The notes under the pieces are model-generated. The model was given only the letters and a program-made list of their open reading frames with translations. It ran no database searches and was not told the origin of the DNA. A stretch of 64,000 bases of DNA from assembly GCA_007750655.1 (NCBI GenBank), contig CP036290.1, positions 2,480,001-2,544,000 on the forward strand, given 5' to 3'. Shown in pieces: positions 26,287 to 35,047 of the stretch; within the stretch, counting starts at the first letter, position 1, and every line of letters begins with the position of its first letter. This DNA comes from Rohdeia mirabilis (GTDB lineage Bacteria; Planctomycetota; UBA1135; GCA-002686595). The position numbers and the translations under genes are program-made.

Positions 26287-26499
26287 GTGGTGTGGTTCGG
26301 ACGCCGAGCTGGTGCTCGACGATCCTCGGGTGAGGTGTCGTGGGCTCGATCCGGTCGGACGGCGGACGCCGCGATCAAGGGCCGGAACGTCGGTCCCACG
26401 CCAGCGCCGACCATGCGAGCACGTTCGCCCGGCTTTCGGCAAGCCCGGACCGAACGCGCTCCTCGCGAACGGCGCACGGGGCCCAAGAGGCCCGAACGT

Positions 26500-27669
26500 T
26501 CAATCCCGGTGGGGAACGCTGGCGCCGGCCGCCGGCCGTTCGAAGGCCAGGACCCAAGAGTCGAACAGGTTGCCGAGCCGCCCTCCGAGTGCCCCGTCGA
26601 GAGCCGAACCTGCGGCGTTCAGCCAGACGAGCGGGCGCGAGAGGATCCCGCCCATGCGCGTCTCGTTGAGGTGCATCAACTGCGGGATCGGCCAGGAGAG
26701 CTGGTAGTCCGAGCGGGCCACGAAGCGGAAGCCGCGTGCTTCCAACGCTTGGCGCATGCGGTCGGCGGTGACCGCGTTCAGCTCGCGAATCGGAATCAGC
26801 GCCTTCTGGCGACGCCGCTTCTTCATCCCGTGCGAGAGCGGATCGAGGTCGGCCACGACGAGCGTGCCGCCCGGAGCGACCGAAGCCGCCAGTCCATCGA
26901 TCCAAAGCTCGATGTCGGGCGAGAAGCTCACGACGCCCGCGCTGATCACCAGGTCGAACGGCGCCTCGTCGGCGTGGGGCGGACCTTCACCGAATCCCAC
27001 GCGCATGTCTGGGTCTGCGATGCCGTTCGCGCGGGCGTTCGCGCGCGCGTTCTCGACCATCTGCGGGCTCGGGTCGAAGGCGGACAGGTGCGCTCCCGTG
27101 CGCTGCGCGGACTCGATCCCGACCCAGCCCGCGCCACAGCCGAAATCGAGCACGCGCTGCGCTCGCGCGGGAGTGTGGAACGTGGCCACGTAGCGCCGCA
27201 TCCAGCGAAAGTGCGGGTAGCTCGGACTCTTCGGATCGTCGTCCCACCCGCCGGCGTTCGCGTCGAACTTCTCGCGCGTGGCGTCCGGCGACAGCACGTG
27301 GCTCGCGCGTCTGAACGCGAGCAGCGTTCCACCCGTCGTGCAGGCACCGAGCTCGGCTCCACCGCCGTGGGCGCGGCGCAGCGTCTTCCCCGCGCGCATC
27401 CGGTAGTAGGCCACGAGGTGCAGGTGAGGCCACTGGGCCTCGCGCAGGCTCGCGATCGTCGCTTCGTCGGGCTCGCCGCCCAGCACCAGCAGCGCGAGGC
27501 CCTTCTCGCCGAGGCCCTCGAGCTCGCCCATGGCCCAGCCGCGTGCCGTCGTGCCGTCGCCGATCACGCTCTCGTGGCCGGGGCGGCGCCCGATGAAGTC
27601 GTCCGCCGTGGCGCCGAGGTCCTCCAGGATCGGGGTCAAGGAGGCGGGAGAGTGGACGGAGGGTGTCAC
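26500..27669 (-). CDS. Class I SAM-dependent methyltransferase with N-terminal extra domain
   Basis: 389 aa from the GTG at 27669; a longer frame reaches 27738 but adds only Pro/Arg/Ala-rich sequence. Residues ~150-300 are a Rossmann methyltransferase: VLDFGCGAGWVGIE is the SAM-binding motif I, SAFDPSPQMVENAR motif II, and FDLVISAGVVSF motif IV. The first ~115 residues (with GLALLVLGGEPDEATI and LHLVAYYRM) form a separate domain I do not recognise. The substrate is unknown. The gene is divergent from panB; candidate -10 elements for both overlap at 27762-27768. Confidence 0.72.
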   Translation of the reverse strand: MTPSVHSPASLTPILEDLGATADDFIGRRPGHESVIGDGTTARGWAMGELEGLGEKGLALLVLGGEPDEATIASLREAQWPHLHLVAYYRMRAGKTLRRAHGGGAELGACTTGGTLLAFRRASHVLSPDATREKFDANAGGWDDDPKSPSYPHFRWMRRYVATFHTPARAQRVLDFGCGAGWVGIESAQRTGAHLSAFDPSPQMVENARANARANGIADPDMRVGFGEGPPHADEAPFDLVISAGVVSFSPDIELWIDGLAASVAPGGTLVVADLDPLSHGMKKRRRQKALIPIRELNAVTADRMRQALEARGFRFVARSDYQLSWPIPQLMHLNETRMGGILSRPLVWLNAAGSALDGALGGRLGNLFDSWVLAFERPAAGASVPHRD

Positions 27670-27761
27670 GGGCGCTTGCGGGGGGACGGGGGCTCGAGAG
27701 GCTCGGGCACGAGCTGGTGGTTCACGGCGCAGCCACACGGTCGCTCGAGCCGGGCACCTGC

Positions 27762-27768
27762 TAGCCTA
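27762..27768. promoter_or_regulatory. Overlapping divergent -10 candidates upstream of panB
   Basis: TAGCCT at 27762-27767 on the plus strand, 24 nt before the panB ATG, overlaps TAGGCT at 27763-27768 on the minus strand facing the methyltransferase gene. The two promoters, if real, would compete for polymerase. Confidence 0.35.
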
Positions 27769-27791
27769 GTCGGATTGCCCCGGGCACTTCC

Positions 27792-28616
27792 ATGAGCAGC
27801 ACTCCCGAACGCGGCGCCAAGCGCAAGGTCACGACCCACCGCCTCCTCCAACTGAAGGAGGAGGGCAGCCGGATCACCGCGCTGACCGCCTACGACTACT
27901 TGATGGCCCAGCGGCTCGACCAGGCCGGGGTGGACGTCATCCTGGTCGGCGACTCGGTGGGCACGGTCGTGCAGGGCCGCGCCTCCACGGTGACCGTGTC
28001 GATGGACACGATGGTCTACCACGCGGCGATCGTCTCCCGCGCCGCGCGCCGGGCGCTGGTGGTGGGCGACCTGCCCTTCATGAGCTACCAGGTGAACTCG
28101 GACGACGCGCTGCGCAACGCCGGGCGCATGGTCCAGGAGGGCGGCGTCGAAGCGGTCAAGCTCGAGGGCGGCGAGACGGTGGCGCCGACCGTGCGCCGCA
28201 TCGTCGACGCCGGCATCCCCGTGATGGGGCACCTGGGTCTGACGCCGCAGTCGATCCACAAGTTCGGCACCTACCAGGTGCGTGCGACCGAGCCCGAGGA
28301 GGCCGAAGAACTGCGCCGCGGGGCGCGCGCGCTGCAGGAAGCGGGCGCCTTCGCGATCGTCGTCGAGAAGGTTCCGGCCGACCTCGCGGCCGCGGTGACG
28401 AAGGAGCTGACGATTCCGGTCATCGGTATCGGAGCGGGCCCCGGTTGCGACGGACAGATCCTGGTCAGTCACGACATGCTCGGCATCTACACGCGCTTCC
28501 GGCCGCGCTTCGTGCGTCGCTACGCGGAACTCGGCGACGCGATGGGGCAGGCTTTCGAGGCCTACTGCGCCGACGTGCGGTCGGGCGAGTTCCCGAACGA
28601 CGACGAGAGCTATTGA
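27792..28616 (+). CDS. panB: 3-methyl-2-oxobutanoate hydroxymethyltransferase
   Basis: 274 aa. The family features are complete: ITALTAYDYLMAQRLDQAGVDVILVGDSVG (first Mg-binding Asp), VVGDLPFMSYQ, AVKLEGG, GIPVMGHLGLTPQSIHKFGTYQVR and IPVIGIGAGPGCDGQILVSHDMLG. It adds a hydroxymethyl group from methylene-THF to alpha-ketoisovalerate, the first committed step toward pantothenate and CoA. The partner panC is not in the window. The next gene, a methyltransferase, starts on a TTG overlapping the panB stop. Confidence 0.95.
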   Translation: MSSTPERGAKRKVTTHRLLQLKEEGSRITALTAYDYLMAQRLDQAGVDVILVGDSVGTVVQGRASTVTVSMDTMVYHAAIVSRAARRALVVGDLPFMSYQVNSDDALRNAGRMVQEGGVEAVKLEGGETVAPTVRRIVDAGIPVMGHLGLTPQSIHKFGTYQVRATEPEEAEELRRGARALQEAGAFAIVVEKVPADLAAAVTKELTIPVIGIGAGPGCDGQILVSHDMLGIYTRFRPRFVRRYAELGDAMGQAFEAYCADVRSGEFPNDDESY

Positions 28617-29440
28617 GCGCCGAGAAGCAAGGCCGGTTCGACCTCCTGGCGCACAACCGCAAGGCGTGGAACGCCCAGGCGCTCGGCGGGTCTGAGTGGT
28701 CGCGACCCGTGGACTCGGCGGCCGTCGCGAGCGCGCGCGCGGCGGGGAAGGCGGGCCGCGCCCCCGACGTGATCCTGACGCCGACGCACCGCGTACCCGA
28801 TGCGTGGTTCGGCGAGCTGGCGGGCGCCCGCGTGCTGTGTCTGGCCTCCGGCGGCGGTCAGCAGGCGCCCCTGCTCGCCGCGGCCGGGGCCCAGGTCGTC
28901 AGCTACGACCTCTCGGACGAACAGCTCGCGCGCGACACCCAGGTGGCCGAGCGCGAGGGGCTCGACGTGACTTGCGTGCGCGGCGACATGCGCGATCTCT
29001 CGGTCTTCACCGCCGAGCGCTTCGACCTGATCTTCCACCCGGTCTCGAACGTCTTCGTCGACGACGTGCAGGCCGTGTGGAACGAGTGCGCGCGCGTGTT
29101 GGTCCCGGGCGGGCGCCTGCTCGCCGGCTTCATGAACCCGGACGTCTTCGCGTTCGACGACGCGGTGCTCGAGGGCCGGCCGTGCGAGGACGGGGCGCTG
29201 CTGCGCCACCGCGTGCCCTACGTGGAGCTGCGTGACGCCGACCCCGCTGCACTCGCTCGCCGCGTGAAGAAGAACGAGCCGCTCGAGTTCGGGCACGACC
29301 TCGAGACGCAGATCGGCGGACAGTTGCGGGCAGGCTTCGTGCTCGAGGACCTGTTCGGCGACTTCTGGGACGAAGGCCGCTCGATCCTCGCGAAGCACAT
29401 GCCCGCCGCCTTCGCGACCCTGTCGCGCAAGCGCGGCTGA
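28613..29440 (+). CDS. SAM-dependent methyltransferase
   Basis: 275 aa. The start is a TTG overlapping the panB TGA (TTGA); upstream in-frame sequence is panB shadow. HNRKAWNAQALGGSEWSRPVD near the N terminus and RVLCLASGGGQQAPLLAAAGAQVVSYDLSDEQL identify a widespread small-molecule methyltransferase family; GDMRDLSVF and FDLIFHPVSNVF are the later motifs, and PGGRLLAGFMNP completes the core. The substrate is unknown. Coupling to panB may be transcriptional convenience only. The TTG start is unusual but is the only one that keeps the conserved N terminus without overlapping panB heavily. Confidence 0.8.
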   Translation: MSAEKQGRFDLLAHNRKAWNAQALGGSEWSRPVDSAAVASARAAGKAGRAPDVILTPTHRVPDAWFGELAGARVLCLASGGGQQAPLLAAAGAQVVSYDLSDEQLARDTQVAEREGLDVTCVRGDMRDLSVFTAERFDLIFHPVSNVFVDDVQAVWNECARVLVPGGRLLAGFMNPDVFAFDDAVLEGRPCEDGALLRHRVPYVELRDADPAALARRVKKNEPLEFGHDLETQIGGQLRAGFVLEDLFGDFWDEGRSILAKHMPAAFATLSRKRG

Positions 29441-29479
29441 CGGCGGCGAGCGGGGCGAGCCCGTTCCGAGGGCGCGCCG

Positions 29480-30241
29480 TCAGCTGCGGGTGACGCGCGT
29501 GGTACTGGCCTGGGCCGTCGGCCACAGGACGATCTCGCCGATGTTCACGTGGGCCGGACGCGACAGCGCGAAAAGGATCGCGTCGGCCACGTCGGAAGGA
29601 CGCAGCGCCTCGAAACCCTTGTAGACCGCCGCGGCCTTCTCGCCGTCGCCCTTGAAGCGCACGTTCGAGAACTCGGTCTCGACCATGCCCGGGTCGACCG
29701 TCGTGAAGCGCACGCCGTGGCCCGCGGCGTCCTGGCGCAGACCTTCGTACAGCGCGCGCACCGCGTGCTTGGTCGCGCAGTAGACGCCGCCGCCGGGATA
29801 GACCTGGCGCCCGGCGACGCTGCCGAGCACGACGTGGTCGCCGCGGTCGCGCTCGAGCATCCCCGGCAGGGTCGCGCGCGCCACGTTCAGAACGCCCTTG
29901 ACGTTCGTGTCGAGCATGAGATCCACGTCGGCGGCCGAGACGTTCGGCAAGGGGTCGACGCCGCTCGCCAGTCCCGCGTTGTTGACGACGATGTCGAAGG
30001 CCTGGCCTGCGAGCGCCGCCTGCACGCCGGCCGCGTCGCGCACGTCGAGCGCCGCGAAGGGGCAGTCGCCCAGTTCGCGCGAGAGCTCGACCAGGCGTTC
30101 CTCGCGGCGTGCGGCCAGGAACGGGCGCGCCCCGGCGGCGAACAGGGCGCGGGCGGTGGCGGCGCCGATGCCGGCACTGGCGCCCGTGACCAGGGCGAGG
30201 CGCCCCGCGAGGGGACGGGTCGGATCGATGGTGGAGCTCAT
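29480..30241 (-). CDS. Short-chain dehydrogenase/reductase (YdfG-like)
   Basis: 253 aa classical SDR. VTGASAGIGAA is the NAD(P)-binding loop, VVNNAG the following strand, and the catalytic Ser-Tyr-Lys set is GSVAG...YCATK. VDPGMVETEFSNVRFKGD and IGEIVLWPTAQ are typical of the YdfG-like/serine 3-dehydrogenase group of NADP-dependent 3-hydroxy acid dehydrogenases. The precise substrate cannot be read. It is divergent from the osmC-like gene and convergent with the methyltransferase. Confidence 0.83.
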   Translation of the reverse strand: MSSTIDPTRPLAGRLALVTGASAGIGAATARALFAAGARPFLAARREERLVELSRELGDCPFAALDVRDAAGVQAALAGQAFDIVVNNAGLASGVDPLPNVSAADVDLMLDTNVKGVLNVARATLPGMLERDRGDHVVLGSVAGRQVYPGGGVYCATKHAVRALYEGLRQDAAGHGVRFTTVDPGMVETEFSNVRFKGDGEKAAAVYKGFEALRPSDVADAILFALSRPAHVNIGEIVLWPTAQASTTRVTRS

Positions 30242-30302
30242 GGGCGCATTGTGGATCGGGACGGGGCCCGGAGTCGAGCGCCGCGCTCGGCACCCGTGGC
30301 CG

Positions 30303-30308
30303 TAGGCT
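30303..30308 (+). promoter_or_regulatory. Candidate leaderless -10 element (TAGGCT) for osmC-like gene
   Basis: TAGGCT ends exactly 7 nt before the ATG at 30316 with no Shine-Dalgarno between, the same geometry as pfkA and xseB. Confidence 0.5.
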
Positions 30309-30315
30309 CTGGCCC

Positions 30316-30765
30316 ATGGCCGACGACACCGCTCCGAACTCCACCGCTCCCAACTTCACGGTCGAGTACCGCGGCGATCTGCGCTGCGAACTCGTGCACA
30401 CCGCGTCGGGCGCGGTCGTGACGACCGACGCTCCCGTCGACAACCGCGGCCGGGGCGAGGGCTTCTCGCCCACGGATCTCGTCGCCGCCGGGACCGGCGC
30501 GTGCATGCTCACGATCATGGGCATCCGCGCGGCCGACTCCGGTTGGGACCTCGCGGGCACGCGCCTTCACGTGGACAAGCACATGGCCGCGAATCCGCGA
30601 CGCATCGGGCGGATCGTCGTGCGGTTCGCGTTGCCCGGTGGCTTCGACGAGCACGCGCGCACGGCGCTGGAGCGGGCCGCGCTGTCCTGCCCGGTGAAGG
30701 AGAGCCTGGCCGCGCACGTCGAGCTCGACGTCGAGTTCGAGTGGGGCGCCGTCACCGGCTCCTGA
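30316..30765 (+). CDS. OsmC-family peroxide-handling protein
   Basis: 149 aa. The two redox Cys expected for OsmC/Ohr proteins are present: one in GTGACMLTIMG (about residue 60) and one in ALSCPVKESL (about 122). GEGFSPTDLVAAG precedes the first. These proteins reduce organic hydroperoxides with a thiol cofactor. The sequence is closer to the OsmC (YhfA-like) branch than to Ohr; the subgroup is uncertain. The next gene, a membrane protein, begins 18 nt later and may be in the same operon. Confidence 0.85.
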   Translation: MADDTAPNSTAPNFTVEYRGDLRCELVHTASGAVVTTDAPVDNRGRGEGFSPTDLVAAGTGACMLTIMGIRAADSGWDLAGTRLHVDKHMAANPRRIGRIVVRFALPGGFDEHARTALERAALSCPVKESLAAHVELDVEFEWGAVTGS

Positions 30766-30783
30766 ACGGAGACGGTTCGAGCG

Positions 30784-31695
30784 ATGGGAGCGCGCAGCAT
30801 CAGCGGCCTCGGCCGTCGCTCGACCGTGGTGATTGCACTCTCCGTCGCCGCCTGCGTGCTGTTCGTGCTCTCGCTCGGCCTGTGGGTCGGGACGCCGACC
30901 GGTTGGAACGTCTTCGAGGCCTGGGGCGCGGTGCTGGGTGCGGGTGACCGCGGGGCCGTCACCCTGGCGCGCTCGCGGATCCTCGAGCTGGCGCTGCTCG
31001 CGCTCGCCGCCGGCGTCCAGGCGGGCGCCGCGGTGCTGGGGAGCGAAGGTCGCTCGAGCGCGATCGACGAGGCCCCCGGCGCGTTCGGTGCCACCGGGGC
31101 GTCCGTCGCCGACGCGCTGGGGCTCGGCAGCGGGCTCGGCGCCGCGAGCGGTGCGCTCGTCGGCCTGGCATCGACGACGGGCCGGCGCCTGCGCGGGTCC
31201 ACGCGGCGCCTGGCTCTCGTCGCCGCGGCGCCACTCCTGTTCGTGTGCTACGCCCTCGCGACGTGGTCAAGCGAGACCGCCGTCTGGTTGCGCGCGTCGT
31301 CGGTGCTGCTCGGCGACGTGGGCGCGGTCCACGCGCGCGACCTTCTGATCGGCGCCGCGGCGCTGGCGCTGTTCGCGGGCGCACTCCTCGCGCCAGCTGC
31401 CGTCGGGCGCGCGCTGGCCGCCGCGGCCCAGGGGTTGGCCGCGGTCGCCGCGGGCTGGTTCCCCGGACTGGCCTGGGTGGCGACGCGACTGGCGCAGGGC
31501 GGCGGCCGGTGGGCCGGTCTTGGCAGCCTGCGCACCGCGTGCGCGGCCGCGGTGGTCGTCCTCTTCGGCGAAGCGCTCCTCGCCGCGGCGTCCCAACCCG
31601 GTCGGCTGCCCGTCGCCGCGATCACGCTCGGAGCAGCGGTCGCACTCGCACTCGCCCGTGGCTCGGCCTCGCAGGCTTCCGAGGACTCCCGCTGA
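30784..31695 (+). CDS. Polytopic membrane protein of unknown function
   Basis: 303 aa, Ala/Leu/Gly-rich, with about eight hydrophobic segments; the clearest are near residues 15-40, 58-80, 140-160, 180-205, 215-235 and 255-300. No transporter, enzyme or metal-binding motif is visible. Loops are short and Arg-rich. It starts 18 nt after the OsmC-family gene and is probably cotranscribed with it. A role in stress response is suggested only by that position. Confidence 0.55.
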   Translation: MGARSISGLGRRSTVVIALSVAACVLFVLSLGLWVGTPTGWNVFEAWGAVLGAGDRGAVTLARSRILELALLALAAGVQAGAAVLGSEGRSSAIDEAPGAFGATGASVADALGLGSGLGAASGALVGLASTTGRRLRGSTRRLALVAAAPLLFVCYALATWSSETAVWLRASSVLLGDVGAVHARDLLIGAAALALFAGALLAPAAVGRALAAAAQGLAAVAAGWFPGLAWVATRLAQGGGRWAGLGSLRTACAAAVVVLFGEALLAAASQPGRLPVAAITLGAAVALALARGSASQASEDSR

Positions 31696-31784
31696 TCGTG
31701 CGCGCTCCAGCGAGCACTCGCGGATTCCCTGGTGCGCTCCGTTGCGGCACACTGAGCTCCGGCGGCCCGCACGGATCGCAGCCC

Positions 31785-31946
31785 ATGGAACGACTCGGAA
31801 CACTCGTCGACGGAACACACGCCCGAGGAGCGACGGCGAGCGCTCTGCCGCGCACGCTCGAGCGCTCCACTGTCGACGGCTCCACGGTGAAGCACGGCAC
31901 GGTGAAACACAGCACGGTGAAGCACGGCCCGCGGAGTCTCGCGTGA
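31785..31946 (+). CDS. Possible small repeat-containing ORF upstream of the PfkB-like gene
   Basis: 53 codons from ATG 31785 to a TGA that overlaps the next gene's GTG (GTGA). The last third encodes three copies of a five-residue unit (TVKHG, TVKHS, TVKHG) from a 15-bp tandem repeat. No homology is recognisable. The coupled stop/start is the main reason to list it; it could equally be a leader region with chance coding capacity. Confidence 0.3.
   Translation: MERLGTLVDGTHARGATASALPRTLERSTVDGSTVKHGTVKHSTVKHGPRSLA
31883..31927 (+). repeat. 15-bp tandem repeat, three copies
   Basis: Three consecutive units of CACGGTGAAGCACGG at 31883-31897, 31898-31912 and 31913-31927. The first and third are identical and the middle differs at two positions. 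The preceding 15 bases look like a more decayed copy. It lies just 15 nt before the GTG of the PfkB-like gene. Confidence 0.85.
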
Positions 31947-32761
31947 GTCTGGGACTGACCGTGGTCGGCACGTTGGGGTCGACCAGCGCGATCGGCGGCG
32001 CCGACGACGCGCTGCACGACCGCCGCCCGATCGGTGATGCGGTGGATCTCGCGGTGTGCGGCGGGCGCTTCGGCTTGGACGTGCAGTTCGTGGCCGCCGT
32101 GGACGAGGAGATCGACGCCGAACTGCGTGCGCCGCTCGCGGCCGAGGGCGTCGAACTGGTCTGCCTCGACGGAGCGACGTCCAACACGGGTTCGGAACTC
32201 ACGCCCGCGTGGGAAGAAGCTCTGCGCGGGTCGCGGCGGCGCGAAGGATTGATCGTGACCTGCGATGCACCGGCGCCGGCGCTCGACTACGCGCTCGAAC
32301 TGGCGCAGGGCGAACGCACGCTCTCGGCGGTGGTCCTCGCGCGTCCGTACGCGATCGACCCTCGGCGTCTGGGGACGGCCGACGTCGTCGTCGCGGACCT
32401 GGCGGCGGCGCGCGCGCTGTGCGGCGACGGCGACGACGTGGGGGCGCGCGGGATCGCCCGCCGCATCGGTGCGTTCGGGCCGAAGCGGGTGGTCCTCCTG
32501 GACCGGACCGGGCGCGCTGGTTCGGTCCACTTCGACGGCACCGACATGCGGCGCATCGACTTCGCCAAGGAGAGGGCCGACCACGGCCCGCGCATCACCG
32601 TCTTCGCCGCGGTGTTGGTCGCGTCGCTCGCGGGCGGCGAGCACGCCGTTCGGGCGCTGGCCCAGGCCACGCGCTGCGCCGGACTCGCGGACTCGGGCGA
32701 CTGGCCGTTCGCGCACCTGCCGTCGGCGCCCGGGCTCTCGGGCGAACCCGAGTCGGACTGA
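31943..32761 (+). CDS. Degenerate PfkB/ribokinase-like protein
   Basis: 272 aa from a GTG at 31943. The fold is suggested by TVVGTLG at the N terminus, VCGGRFGLDVQFVAAVDEEIDAELRAPLA (sugar-kinase GG motif and lid strand), ADVVVADLAAARAL and KRVVLLDRTGRAGSVHF. The C-terminal DTxGAGD motif, which holds the catalytic Asp and anion hole of PfkB kinases, is absent: DHGPRITVFAAVLVASLAGG occupies its place. It is therefore unlikely to phosphorylate sugars in the usual way. It could be a binding or regulatory pseudokinase, or a decaying gene that is still open. Confidence 0.6.
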   Translation: MSLGLTVVGTLGSTSAIGGADDALHDRRPIGDAVDLAVCGGRFGLDVQFVAAVDEEIDAELRAPLAAEGVELVCLDGATSNTGSELTPAWEEALRGSRRREGLIVTCDAPAPALDYALELAQGERTLSAVVLARPYAIDPRRLGTADVVVADLAAARALCGDGDDVGARGIARRIGAFGPKRVVLLDRTGRAGSVHFDGTDMRRIDFAKERADHGPRITVFAAVLVASLAGGEHAVRALAQATRCAGLADSGDWPFAHLPSAPGLSGEPESD

Positions 32762-32899
32762 CCGAAGCACGCCGGGTCGGGCGTGCGAGGGCAGCGAGCC
32801 ACTTCGTTCCGCGCTCTCCGCAGGGCTCCGCTCCCAGCCCTGGGCCTGGGATCTTAACGGGCGGCCACGAGCGGTCCTCGTCAGACTGGTCGGCCGCCG

Positions 32900-35026
32900 A
32901 TGGACACCTTCGCCCCGATGGATTCGCCCGAACGCACCGACCCGAACGTCGACCTCGACGCGCCGGAGTTCTACTTCAACCGCGACCTGAGCCTGGTGGA
33001 GTTCAACCGGCGCGTGCTCGAACAGGCGAAGGACCCGCGCGTCCCGCTGCTCGAGCGCCTGCGCTTCCTCTCGATCTCGTCGACGAACCTGGACGAGTTC
33101 TTCGAGATCCGCGTCTCCGGCGTCAAGCAGCAGATCGAACTGGGAGCGACGCGTCCTCCGGGACCCGACGGCCGCTATCCGCGCGAACTGTTGAAGGCGC
33201 TCTCGGACGCGTGCCAGGAGTTGGTCGGCGAGCAGTACCGAGTGCTCAACAACGTGATCCTGACCGAGCTCGCCGAGCACGGGATCGAGCTGATGGCGCG
33301 CGCCGAGTGGGGGGCCGATCTCAGCGAGTGGGTGCGTTGCTACTTCGCCGCGCAGGTGCAGCCGGTGCTGACGCCGATCGGGATCGATCCGTCGCACCCG
33401 TTCCCGCAGATCCTCAACAAGAGCCTCAACTTCATCGTCGAACTCGACGGCACCGACGCGTTCGGTCGCCACGGAGGCATCGGCATCGTCAACGTCCCGC
33501 GCTCCCTGCCGCGAGTGATCGAGGTGCCCGAGGAGGTCGCGGGTCGGCCCAACGTCTTCGTGCTCCTCTCGTCCGTCATCCACGCCCACGTCGACGAGCT
33601 GTTCCACGGCATGCGCGTCGGCTCCTGCCACCAGTTCCGGGTCACGCGCAACAGCGACCTGTGGGTGGACGAGGAAGAGGTCGACGACCTCCTGCGCGCG
33701 CTCAAGGGCGAGCTGCCGCGGCGCAAGTACGGCGACGCCGTGCGGCTCGAGGTGGCGGCGACCTGCCCCCAGCGCATCGTCGACTTCCTCCTGAGCGAGT
33801 TTCGGCTCGACGAGCGCGATCTCTACGCCGTCGACGGTCCGGTGAACCTCGGACGCCTCGGCCAGGTGTACTCCGCGGTCGACCGCCCCGACCTCAAGTA
33901 CCGACCGTTCGTACCCGCGACGCCGCAAGGGCTCGAGGTCGAGTCGGACGTGTTCAAGACCCTGTCCTCGCGCAGCGTCGTCCTGCACCACCCGTACGAG
34001 TCGTTCGCCCCGGTGATCGAACTGCTGCGCCGCGCCGCGCGCGACCCACAGGTGCTGGCGATCAAGCAGGTGCTGTACCGCACGGGCAGCGAGTCCGCGA
34101 TCGTCGAGGCGTTGATCGACGCGGCGCTGGCGGGCAAGGAAGTCTCGGTCGTCGTCGAACTGCGCGCCCGCTTCGACGAGCAGGAGAACATCGACCTCGC
34201 CACGCGCATGCAGGAAGCCGGCGTCAACGTCGTCTACGGCATCGTCGGCTACAAGACGCACGCGAAGCTGCTCCTGATCGTGCGCCGCGAGGACGGCGGG
34301 GTGCGGCGCTACTGCCACCTGGGGACGGGCAACTACCACCCGGGAACGGCGCGCGCGTACACGGACCTCGGACTTCTGACCAGCGACCCCGAGATCGGCA
34401 ACGACGTTCACCAGATCTTCACGCAGTTGACGGGCCTCGGGAAGGTGCAACCGTCGACCCGCATCGTCCAGGCGCCGTTCCACCTGCACGAGTTCATGGT
34501 CGAGCGCATCCGCGCGGAAGCCGAACGCGCGCGCAAGGGCGAGACGGCGTGGATCAAGGCCAAGATGAACGCGCTGACCGAGGCCTCGATCATCCACGAG
34601 CTCTACGCGGCGTCGCGGGCCGGCGTCGAGATCGACTTGATCGTGCGCGGCGCCTGCTGTCTGCGTCCGGGCGTGGAAGGCGTCAGCGATCGCATTCGCG
34701 TGCGCTCGGTCGTCGGCCGCTTCCTCGAACACCACCGCGTGTTCGCGTTCGGCAACGGCGGCGAACCGGCGGTGTTCGCGGCGAGCGCGGACTTCATGTC
34801 GCGCAACTTCTTCCGGCGCGTCGAGACCTGCTTCCCGTTGCTCGATCGCGAGCTCGCCGCGCGCGTCCTGCGCGAGTGTCTCGACCTGTTCCTCGAGGAC
34901 GACCAGCAGTCCTGGCTACTCCAACCCGACGGCAGCTACGTGCGGTCGCGGGCCGAGAACGCGGGCCCCTCGGCGCAGGCGGTGTTGCTCGAAGAGCTCG
35001 CCGGGGTCGTCGAACGCGCGATCTGA
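32900..35026 (+). CDS. ppk: Polyphosphate kinase 1
   Basis: 708 aa, normal PPK1 length. FYFNRDLSLVEFNRRVL begins the N domain, STNLDEFFEIRV follows, and the catalytic part includes RARFDEQENIDLATRMQEAG, GYKTHAKLLLIVRRE with the phosphohistidine, HLGTGNYHPGTARAYTDLGLLTSD, and a C-terminal second HKD-like region. It polymerises the terminal phosphate of ATP into polyphosphate at the membrane. The exopolyphosphatase gene converges from the other side 21 nt away, so synthesis and breakdown are neighbours. A second in-frame ATG at 32918 is an alternative start. Confidence 0.95.
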   Translation: MDTFAPMDSPERTDPNVDLDAPEFYFNRDLSLVEFNRRVLEQAKDPRVPLLERLRFLSISSTNLDEFFEIRVSGVKQQIELGATRPPGPDGRYPRELLKALSDACQELVGEQYRVLNNVILTELAEHGIELMARAEWGADLSEWVRCYFAAQVQPVLTPIGIDPSHPFPQILNKSLNFIVELDGTDAFGRHGGIGIVNVPRSLPRVIEVPEEVAGRPNVFVLLSSVIHAHVDELFHGMRVGSCHQFRVTRNSDLWVDEEEVDDLLRALKGELPRRKYGDAVRLEVAATCPQRIVDFLLSEFRLDERDLYAVDGPVNLGRLGQVYSAVDRPDLKYRPFVPATPQGLEVESDVFKTLSSRSVVLHHPYESFAPVIELLRRAARDPQVLAIKQVLYRTGSESAIVEALIDAALAGKEVSVVVELRARFDEQENIDLATRMQEAGVNVVYGIVGYKTHAKLLLIVRREDGGVRRYCHLGTGNYHPGTARAYTDLGLLTSDPEIGNDVHQIFTQLTGLGKVQPSTRIVQAPFHLHEFMVERIRAEAERARKGETAWIKAKMNALTEASIIHELYAASRAGVEIDLIVRGACCLRPGVEGVSDRIRVRSVVGRFLEHHRVFAFGNGGEPAVFAASADFMSRNFFRRVETCFPLLDRELAARVLRECLDLFLEDDQQSWLLQPDGSYVRSRAENAGPSAQAVLLEELAGVVERAI

Positions 35027-35047
35027 GAGACGCGCTCGCGGCTCGAC

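Noticed and set aside
31883..31927. CRISPR-like array
   Set aside because: Units are contiguous 15-mers with no spacers and no cas genes nearby; it is a simple tandem repeat.
32762..32899. Terminator between the PfkB-like gene and ppk
   Set aside because: A 6-bp TCCCAG/CTGGGA stem at 32832-32851 is too short and has no convincing T tract.
31622..34735. Over 1000-codon minus-strand frame opposite ppk and the PfkB-like gene
   Set aside because: Antisense shadow of ppk; composition is that of a reversed coding strand, and the CFTV-type repeats only mirror the 15-bp tandem repeat.
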